Positions 58,459 to 64,000 of a DNA stretch of 64,000 nucleotides are shown piece after piece. This DNA comes from CAIZGX01 sp046048875 (GTDB lineage: Bacteria > Bacteroidota > Bacteroidia > Flavobacteriales_D > Sanyastnellaceae): the NCBI GenBank assembly GCA_046048875.1, contig JBJOFG010000014.1, forward strand, positions 248,001 to 312,000, read 5' to 3'. Both the position numbers and the translations under genes were made by a program. The notes under the pieces are model-generated. The model saw nothing but the letters and a program-made list of their open reading frames with translations. It ran no database searches and was not told the origin of the DNA. Position 1 is the first letter of the stretch; the number at the start of each line of letters is the position of its first letter.

Positions 58459-59094
58459 TTAGAAGCCATAAAGAGCCAATAAAATGAGAAAGATGACAAT
58501 AATTAATGCCAACAAATACAATGGCCATATGATGATGCGCCAGTATTGCTTTATTTTTTTTAGATAGTATGATTTGTAAGGACTAAGTTCTGCTAATCGT
58601 CTGATTTTACTTATGGCAAATAGGTTGATTATAAATATGGGTATATATAAAAAGTAAAATGGAAAGATTGAGAGTATTGCTGAATTAATGAGCCAATTGG
58701 TCAATCGGTCGAGTTTAGCCTGATCTTTTTCTGTTAGAACTATGTCCTCTGGTTTGTACGAAGTAGGTATCTCGCTAGAGTGAACATTGGGTGTAACATA
58801 TTCCTCCTCTGTTTTTGAGGGATTTTCGGGTATTACGGTATCTGAAGGAGTTTGAAGCGAAGTGTTATAAACAGTTCTTGTATCTTCTGAACTTACAATT
58901 AAATCAATCTTTTCCGAAGTATTCGACAAAAGATTGGATTCGTTGTGTTTTTCAAAATGGGAATAAGTTTTTTCAGATGTTTTTCCTTCATGAAGCCACT
59001 CAATGTGATAGCCTGAAGAGTACAATTTTTTTTCAATTGTGCATGAAGTGATTCCAACACTTAAGATAATTAAAACAATAAATCCGTATTTCAT
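58459..59094 (-). CDS. Lipoprotein with YxxGYHIEW motif and C-terminal membrane helices
   Basis: 211-residue protein. Lipobox ITSC followed by TIEKKLYSSGYHIEWLHEG, strikingly close to the N-terminus of the repeat lipoprotein at 34880-35539 (SVEKRVYQPGYHIEWNH). Then comes a Ser/Glu-rich, probably unstructured linker of about 90 residues with no tandem repeat, and two membrane helices (AILSIFPFYFLYIPIFIINLFA, IIWPLYLLALIIVIFLILLAL) separated by a basic loop. The shared module suggests a common anchoring or partner-binding role. I do not recognise a named family for the C-terminal part. It is 38 bases downstream of the pseudo-metzincin gene on the same strand. Confidence 0.75.
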   Translation of the reverse strand: MKYGFIVLIILSVGITSCTIEKKLYSSGYHIEWLHEGKTSEKTYSHFEKHNESNLLSNTSEKIDLIVSSEDTRTVYNTSLQTPSDTVIPENPSKTEEEYVTPNVHSSEIPTSYKPEDIVLTEKDQAKLDRLTNWLINSAILSIFPFYFLYIPIFIINLFAISKIRRLAELSPYKSYYLKKIKQYWRIIIWPLYLLALIIVIFLILLALYGF

Positions 59095-59132
59095 GAATTA
59101 AAAATACATCATAATTTTATTTTGATGATTCG

Positions 59133-60317
59133 TCAGGAAGTCAAGTGAGTAATGAGGCTGCGATCTACACCAATCTTTTTCACTTCACCATTCGCACCGG
59201 CAATGATATAATGTTCTCCCATTTCATCGCCAACAAGATCGTTTATCTTTCTTCTGATTTTTGAAATTGTTTCGCTAATTTTCTGTGTATTGGTGTTGTC
59301 GGTTCGTTCGTGAATTCTTCTTGTGGCTGTTGCTCTGTCTGAAGTTGGACTTACCTTCAAGTACAGCTCAATGAGCTCTTCACGATGTTCATCGAGCATA
59401 TTAAGTTTGACACCGCCTGGTTTTCCTAGGAAAAACAAGTAAATAGTTTTCTCAATTTTATCGAGCTTCAATTCAATGTTGGCAAGATCTGGAAATTGAA
59501 TTTTATAATTCGGACCAGAAATGCTCATGCGGCTGGGCTTCTTCAATAAGGAGTAGCGGTCTCTGAACAAGACTTCACCTCGCATGGCTTCCATGATTTC
59601 AAACGCTTGATTGGCGAGCAGCGGATCGACTTGTTTTTTCTCCAATTGTTTCACACAATCGGAACAGAGATCGGCAGTTCGAATTTTCAAAATAAGTTCC
59701 GTTTTATTCCCACAAAAATCATTCATACATCCGACCGATTTTTCATGAACACCTTCAGACATCTCCCGAATATCGGTAAACATGAGATGGCGCAGAATGT
59801 GCGTTGTGATCAAATAGACGATACTCGCTCGGGATAATCCGGGAAGATAAAATCCAAGTCCAGATGTTTGCACAAAGCCATCTCGGCCTCCTTTGGGATT
59901 TGGTCCAGCAAACCAATTGTATTCATTTCCTTTATCGGTAAGGAGAATAACAAATTCAAATTCTGAAATATCATTTGCTTTGCGAAAATCCCGACACCTT
60001 TCGAAAATATCGTCCCATTTTAATCGAGTGAGTTTTTTAGGAACTTCAATGAAGCGAGCCATTTCAGATGAGACTTTCTTCTGACGATAAAACACGGGAC
60101 TTGCTTCAATTAAATCTTTCGGTAATGGCAGAGAGGTATCACGAACTTCTTTCAGGTGTGTTTCGAAAGACGTGCTTTCATCGTCTTCAAACACTGGTTC
60201 ATCTATTGTTGAAACAAATTCAAGCGGACCCGAAAACGATTGCAGTTGTTGCAAGATTTCATGGTAGGCACCTTTGTCTACTTCTTCTGATTTTAATAAA
60301 TGAACCCGTGTTCGCAT
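59133..60317 (-). CDS. Degenerate archaemetzincin-like protein with C-terminal winged-helix-like domain
   Basis: 394 residues, no recognised name. Residues about 118-225 resemble archaemetzincins: EFVILLTDKGNEYNWFAG, a GFVQTSG strand, then ITTHILRH (173-177) where HExxH is expected but Glu is Ile, and CMNDFC ... LCSDC with C197-M then 19 residues to C218-x-x-C221; archaemetzincins have C-x-M-x17-C-x-x-C. Zinc structure could persist, but peptidase activity is unlikely. The C-terminus (about 280-390) has an E-K-x-I-Y-L-F-F-L and ISKIRRKINDLVGDEMGEHYIIAG pattern similar to wHTH/regulatory domains seen in other Bacteroidota hypotheticals. Third gene of a cassette with the vWA and ATPase genes. 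Confidence concerns reading frame, less the family. Confidence 0.7.
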   Translation of the reverse strand: MRTRVHLLKSEEVDKGAYHEILQQLQSFSGPLEFVSTIDEPVFEDDESTSFETHLKEVRDTSLPLPKDLIEASPVFYRQKKVSSEMARFIEVPKKLTRLKWDDIFERCRDFRKANDISEFEFVILLTDKGNEYNWFAGPNPKGGRDGFVQTSGLGFYLPGLSRASIVYLITTHILRHLMFTDIREMSEGVHEKSVGCMNDFCGNKTELILKIRTADLCSDCVKQLEKKQVDPLLANQAFEIMEAMRGEVLFRDRYSLLKKPSRMSISGPNYKIQFPDLANIELKLDKIEKTIYLFFLGKPGGVKLNMLDEHREELIELYLKVSPTSDRATATRRIHERTDNTNTQKISETISKIRRKINDLVGDEMGEHYIIAGANGEVKKIGVDRSLITHLTS

Positions 60318-60334
60318 GACGATAAATTTAATAA

Positions 60335-60970
60335 TTATAATTCACGAAATCCTTCCCAATTTTTTCCTGATCTCTTAGAATGAAGTGAACGTTCTAATTC
60401 GTCAGCAGCATAATGCATCGTCTGCTTGACGTCATCTTTCGCAGATGAATACACACGAGACTGTTGCATGTTCAGTCTGCTCGCAGCGCCCCAAGCGTCT
60501 ATGTCAGCCCCAATGAAGGCGAAGTTCCAGTTGCCCGTTGCTTCCAATTCCTTAATGGAAGAAGAAATCTCGGGGTATTTAAACATGCGAGAGGCGTTCT
60601 CCCCTCCATCTGTGAAAATTACGATCATAACGGTGCCGTTCTTTTCTTTTAGGTCACGTCCTACTGCATACTTCATGCGGTTAATGACAGTGCCTATTGC
60701 GTCGAGTAGTCCGGTCATACCGTCTAAGACATAATCCTTCTCTGTAAGAACAGGAAGTTCGGCTGCTGGAAGATTTTCGAACACCAATTCGGGACTGTCT
60801 GAGAATAATGTCAGAGATACATAGATCGGTTGATCTTGGTTACGCTCTTGAATGGCTTTGATTGAATGAAGTTTCTCATTCAACCCTTCAAGGGTTTCTT
60901 TGTAATGCGATTGCATACTTCCACTTTTGTCCAAGACAATGTGGTAATGGGTGGCGTTTTGTTTATTCAT
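60335..60970 (-). CDS. Cytoplasmic vWA domain protein
   Basis: 211 residues, almost only a von Willebrand A domain. The MIDAS is complete: D14-K-S-G-S18 (HYHIVLDKSGSM), Thr in DGMTGLLDA and Asp in VIFTDGGENASRM. No signal peptide or membrane helix, so it is cytoplasmic and resembles the stand-alone vWA proteins that act with ATPases in defence and stress modules (TerY-like type). It lies 17 bases from the start of the downstream pseudo-metzincin gene and about 70 bases after the ATPase gene, all on one strand. Probable role: metal-dependent switch binding one of its partners; inference. Confidence 0.85.
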   Translation of the reverse strand: MNKQNATHYHIVLDKSGSMQSHYKETLEGLNEKLHSIKAIQERNQDQPIYVSLTLFSDSPELVFENLPAAELPVLTEKDYVLDGMTGLLDAIGTVINRMKYAVGRDLKEKNGTVMIVIFTDGGENASRMFKYPEISSSIKELEATGNWNFAFIGADIDAWGAASRLNMQQSRVYSSAKDDVKQTMHYAADELERSLHSKRSGKNWEGFREL

Positions 60971-61041
60971 TTTGTTTAATTATTTCGGCAAAGGTGTGAT
61001 GTCGAACAAGGCTAAGTAAAGTTTTGACAACCTTGTTTTTT

Positions 61042-62466
61042 TTAATTGAAGTGAAGTTGAAGAGGGATTTTTCTTTTCCAGTTTTCCTCGATTATACAGG
61101 TATTGTAGAGCGAAGGGAAGACTTCGTTTCTTTTGGTGATGGTGTGCTGACTTACATAGGCGGTGTGGTTTTTTTTGTTTTTGATGAAGTGATAAATCCG
61201 AATTTCCGACTTCTTAATTTTCTTCGATTGAATTAATTCTTTCGTTAGTGATTCAACGTGCGCGCCTCGCGTTTCGAAGAAGAAATAGTATTTAGGAAAA
61301 TGCTTAAAGAGGTTTTTTATAAAGGGACCTAATTCATTCAGGGGCATGAGGTTTTCCAAATTATCTATGTACATCCAACCGTAGTCATTGTGAAAGTTGA
61401 ACTCGCTGTGCATGTCGTGATGAGATATAATCTGCGTAAGCATGAATATTTTCCTTTGCTCCGTTGAACTCAATTGGTAATACTGCACACGTTTTTTATT
61501 TACGTACTCGAAGAGGTAAGAATATCCATAGTTGTTTCCTTCACTGTCAATGATCTCAGATCGAATAGGCTTGGGCAATCCGAAGTCTTTGAAAATCGGA
61601 TTAATCTTTTTTTCGTCGGCGAAAATTTCGAAATCGTCTAGTTTCTTGAACCCATCTTCAATCTTTTTGAATGCGGTTGGCGCGAATCGATTAAAGCTCT
61701 GCGTCGTGTTCAGAATGTTTCGTTGAAAGTAAAGCCCTAATGTCGAGAAGCATTGTCGAACAAACCAAGAGAGCGATTCCGCGAACTCGTCTAAACCATT
61801 GAAGTCGGTAATTTCGAAAAGCTGGAAGAAAAAATCTTGAAAGGGCTCATCACTTTCTTGCGGGGGTCCCTTTTTTCTCATTTTCAAGGCAGGAGTGCGC
61901 TGAAAGAATTCGCGTTCTGCTTGTCCAATAAAATTCGAGTCATCTGCTAACCGAAAGACAGCAATTAACAATTCAGATCGCGTTGGACAATCCTCTGGCA
62001 GTGGTGCGCCCTTTTCTTGTTTTGAGAGGAAGTCGCGCGCTGCCTCGAAAAGATTCAGGGTAGGAAGGGTGAACAGCTCACCGTCGCCGTTGATGTATTC
62101 GAATACAATTTCTTCATTGAAAACAATAGTGAAATGCGAGAGCTCTCCTTCGCCTTTCTTTTTTGACGGCTTAAATTCATAGGTTTGGGTAAAGACGCCA
62201 ATTTCTGCTCGCACTTCAAAGGCAATCTTCAAGGGTTTGTTCTTGTCATGCAGGATATTCTCGAAGTTAGCGTGTGGACCGAACGACTGGAAGTGTTTCA
62301 CTTCCTTCATTTCTTGATCGTTGCTTGGGAACAATTCGATGAGTTTAAATAGGCTACTTTTTCCTGTAGCTAAATCACCATAAAGGAAATTTAATCGTCC
62401 AATTTCCCAGGTTTGTTTTTCTTGAAACACCGTGAAATTCTCGGCGTGAATGAAGATTTGATGCAT
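61042..62466 (-). CDS. AAA/ABC-like ATPase with degenerate Walker B
   Basis: 474-residue ATPase of the RecF/SMC-like or AAA_15 type. Walker A G30-D-L-A-T-G-K-S37, signature-like LSSTEQ at 332-337 (ABC form L-S-S-G-E-Q), Walker B in WMYIDNLEN (364-372) where the usual D-E is D-N, and FFFETRGA, equivalent to the H-loop/switch region without a clear histidine. The long middle segment (about 50-330) is the specific domain, with no known fold I recognise and acid-basic patches. It is probably a nucleotide-switch regulator rather than a fast ATPase. First gene of the cassette; start ATG at 62466. Confidence 0.82.
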   Translation of the reverse strand: MHQIFIHAENFTVFQEKQTWEIGRLNFLYGDLATGKSSLFKLIELFPSNDQEMKEVKHFQSFGPHANFENILHDKNKPLKIAFEVRAEIGVFTQTYEFKPSKKKGEGELSHFTIVFNEEIVFEYINGDGELFTLPTLNLFEAARDFLSKQEKGAPLPEDCPTRSELLIAVFRLADDSNFIGQAEREFFQRTPALKMRKKGPPQESDEPFQDFFFQLFEITDFNGLDEFAESLSWFVRQCFSTLGLYFQRNILNTTQSFNRFAPTAFKKIEDGFKKLDDFEIFADEKKINPIFKDFGLPKPIRSEIIDSEGNNYGYSYLFEYVNKKRVQYYQLSSTEQRKIFMLTQIISHHDMHSEFNFHNDYGWMYIDNLENLMPLNELGPFIKNLFKHFPKYYFFFETRGAHVESLTKELIQSKKIKKSEIRIYHFIKNKKNHTAYVSQHTITKRNEVFPSLYNTCIIEENWKRKIPLQLHFN

Positions 62467-62846
62467 AGCTTGTTGTCTGTTGGCGAAAGTAGTTGTTAGG
62501 TGTGCAGTGTTGCTGCATTAAAAAAAAGGCAAAACAATGGCTGTTCCTGTATACGCGGAAAGTGCCGTGAATAAAGGATTTTAGCTATTCAAAAAATAAA
62601 AGGGGTGATTTTTGCAAATCGGGACATCAAAAGTAGAATGACATTTCGCGCGAAGGAGCAAATAGTTTTTAACTGTTGAAAAAATGAATCGCTTTGAACC
62701 TTGTTAAAAAATATTTATTTTCAAGTTTGATAGGGCTTAGATAATTTTTTTAAATAAAATTTCACTCGGAAATAAATTTTTGGCACGGTCAAATAATTAT
62801 TCACAATGGAAGCGAAGGTGAATTTTCGTCCTAATTTCACTTCCCT
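62467..62846. other. Divergent intergenic region between the ATPase cassette and xseA
   Basis: 380 AT-rich bases. It holds an inverted repeat TGCAG-TGTTG-CTGCA (62503-62517) and a minus-strand promoter candidate (62628-62661). Plus-strand promoter for xseA is not clear: AATTTTTG before 62781 is one off consensus. I see no coding frame or tRNA. Confidence 0.65.
62628..62661 (-). promoter_or_regulatory. Candidate promoter of the ATPase-vWA-pseudo-metzincin cassette
   Basis: Minus strand: TTG (62659-62661), 23 bases, TACTTTTG (62628-62635), exact TAnnTTTG at the long end of spacing. It would give a leader of about 155 bases to the ATPase ATG that includes the 62503-62517 inverted repeat. Confidence 0.4.
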
Positions 62847-64000
62847 ATGTCAGTGTCTAAAAAAACATTCACCCTTCTTCAACTAACCCAAAGTATTCAA
62901 AAGGCAATTGAGGTGTCTTTCGATGGTCGCTACTGGATTGTAGCCGAAATGAATAAGCTTAATCTGTATCCAAAGAGCGGACATGCTTATCCAGAATTGG
63001 TAGAAAAACTAGATGGTGCAATAGTGGCTGAAATGCGCGCCAATCTCTGGAAGAACGATTACGAGCGGATTAATCAGAATTTCCTTCACGTGCTTCAAGA
63101 GCCATTGAAAGATGGGATTAAGGTTTTAATGAACGTCTCGGTTGGATTCGACCCGAAGTATGGAATTTCGTTAACCATTCACGAAATTGATGCGAACTAC
63201 ACCTTAGGTGATTTAGAGCAAGAAAAGCAGAACAGTATTCAGGCTTTAAAGAAACAAGGTGTTTTCGATTTAAATCGAAAAAGGAATTTACCCCTTCTTC
63301 CGCAACGCATTGCCATTATTTCTGTGGCGAATAGTAAAGGATATCAAGACTTCACGCATGTATTGGAGCAAAACGCATGGAACTACAAGTTCTTTCACAT
63401 GCTTTTTCCTTCCTTGCTGCAAGGAGATAAAGCAGTGGCAGATCTTACCCTACAACTCAACCGCATTCGAAAGGTAGTTCAACATTTCGATGCTGTGGTT
63501 CTTGTACGCGGGGGAGGAGGAGATATTGGCTTGGCGTGCTACAACAATTTGAACTTATGTAAGGTCATTGCGGAATTTCCAATTCCTGTTTTAACCGGAA
63601 TTGGCCACCGCATTAACGAGTCGGTAGCCGATATGGTGGCCTTCAAAAACTTGATTACCCCTACAGATTTGGGTAACTTCTTCATTCAGCAATTTCATAA
63701 TTTCTCGTTGCCTGTTCAGCGTGCTGAAGAAGCCTTAGCTGACAAGTCGTTACGTCTTCTTTCAGAAACGAAATCGAAGTTACATGCCTTCGTGCTACTG
63801 TTTCGTTCTGTGGTAGAAACAACCTTGGTTAAGAATACTTCGAAAATTGAAACGCTTCGCGTTGGATTGCGCTCTAAAACAATTCAGTTGGTGGCTAACG
63901 AAAAGGGAAGCATTCAGAAACTTTCCAAGGCATTGGCCAATGATGCGCGAACACTCCTAACCGCGGAGCGTGTTTCTGTCTCTAAATTGCAGGAGGGAAT
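62847..64000 (+). CDS. xseA: Exodeoxyribonuclease VII large subunit, 5' part
   Basis: Open from ATG 62847 to the window end (384 codons). With XseB it forms exonuclease VII, which degrades single-stranded DNA. The N-terminal OB-fold (FDGRYWIVAEMNKLNLYPKSGHAYPELV, about 23-50), the catalytic region RIAIISVANSKGYQDF (about 153), RGGGGDIGLACYNN (about 220) and TGIGHRINESVADMVAFKNL follow family order; ESVADMV is a lineage form of the D-x-x-x-A-D motif. The C-terminal coiled-coil is entered at the end. No stop lies in the window. The cytoplasmic DNA-repair gene is divergent from the ATPase cassette and probably ordinary. Confidence 0.93.
   Translation, partial: MSVSKKTFTLLQLTQSIQKAIEVSFDGRYWIVAEMNKLNLYPKSGHAYPELVEKLDGAIVAEMRANLWKNDYERINQNFLHVLQEPLKDGIKVLMNVSVGFDPKYGISLTIHEIDANYTLGDLEQEKQNSIQALKKQGVFDLNRKRNLPLLPQRIAIISVANSKGYQDFTHVLEQNAWNYKFFHMLFPSLLQGDKAVADLTLQLNRIRKVVQHFDAVVLVRGGGGDIGLACYNNLNLCKVIAEFPIPVLTGIGHRINESVADMVAFKNLITPTDLGNFFIQQFHNFSLPVQRAEEALADKSLRLLSETKSKLHAFVLLFRSVVETTLVKNTSKIETLRVGLRSKTIQLVANEKGSIQKLSKALANDARTLLTAERVSVSKLQEG

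Noticed and set aside
62781..62800. Sigma-54 promoter for xseA at TTGGCACGG
   Set aside because: The -24-like element is good but no TTGC-type -12 element lies at the required spacing.

Overview
This window comes from a member of the Bacteroidota, most likely a gliding Flavobacteriales-type bacterium; I cannot name the species. The evidence is three secreted proteins with type IX secretion C-terminal domains (one type B, two type A), a gldB-gldC pair, a Bacteroidota-style dcw cluster, an SLC13-DUF6150 pair, and several promoters with the TTG-N(16-23)-TAnnTTTG architecture of this phylum. No rRNA, tRNA, CRISPR array or transposase is visible.

Layout. 1-5.8 kb: end of a methyltransferase, dnaK, and an overlapping M61 peptidase/PafA-like phosphatase pair. 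5.8-7.7 kb: an accessory pocket with a 3'-truncated shikimate kinase-like gene, a HEPN-type Abi gene, a divergent candidate small RNA with its own promoter and terminator, and two arrays of tiny hairpins. 7.7-12.2 kb: two rhodaneses, a thioredoxin and a 1190-residue T9SS surface protein. 12.2-16.8 kb: paaA and paaE (divergent), ribF, a leucine-rich repeat protein and a 3-hydroxyacyl-CoA dehydrogenase. 16.8-23.8 kb: a two-component system, TPR protein and lipoprotein, serS, rpmA-rplU. 23.8-33.4 kb: hairpin array, EamA transporter, T9SS proteins, glutaryl-CoA dehydrogenase-like enzyme, rnhA, udk, a vWA protein, GH3-like protein and a phosphopantetheinyl transferase. 33.4-40.8 kb: ahcY, a lipoprotein carrying a 21-unit 12-bp repeat, SDR, nadE, a beta-barrel protein, gldBC, engB, hydrolase. 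41.0-55.1 kb: dcw cluster mraZ-rsmH-ftsL-ftsI-murE-mraY-murD-ftsW-murG-murC-ftsQ-ftsA, without ftsZ. 55.1-64 kb: RlmD-like methyltransferase, DUF6150 protein, anion transporter, second YxxGYHIEW lipoprotein, a three-gene cassette (AAA ATPase, vWA protein, degenerate archaemetzincin-like protein) and the start of xseA.

Most interesting signals. (1) Five arrays of minimal hairpins, nearly all with exactly three-nucleotide loops; within each array the spacer is fixed while the stems change in compensating pairs. One array lies in frame inside a lipoprotein gene, where synonymous codon choice co-varies with amino-acid changes so that the hairpin is kept. In three places a gene ends inside an array. 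(2) A HEPN Abi gene next to a structured small RNA with a textbook promoter and terminator, a candidate RNA-controlled toxin/defence locus. (3) The ATPase-vWA-pseudo-metzincin cassette, which I do not recognise as a described system. (4) A palindrome ACCGAA-N6-TTCGGT scattered in five genes on both strands and in different reading frames.
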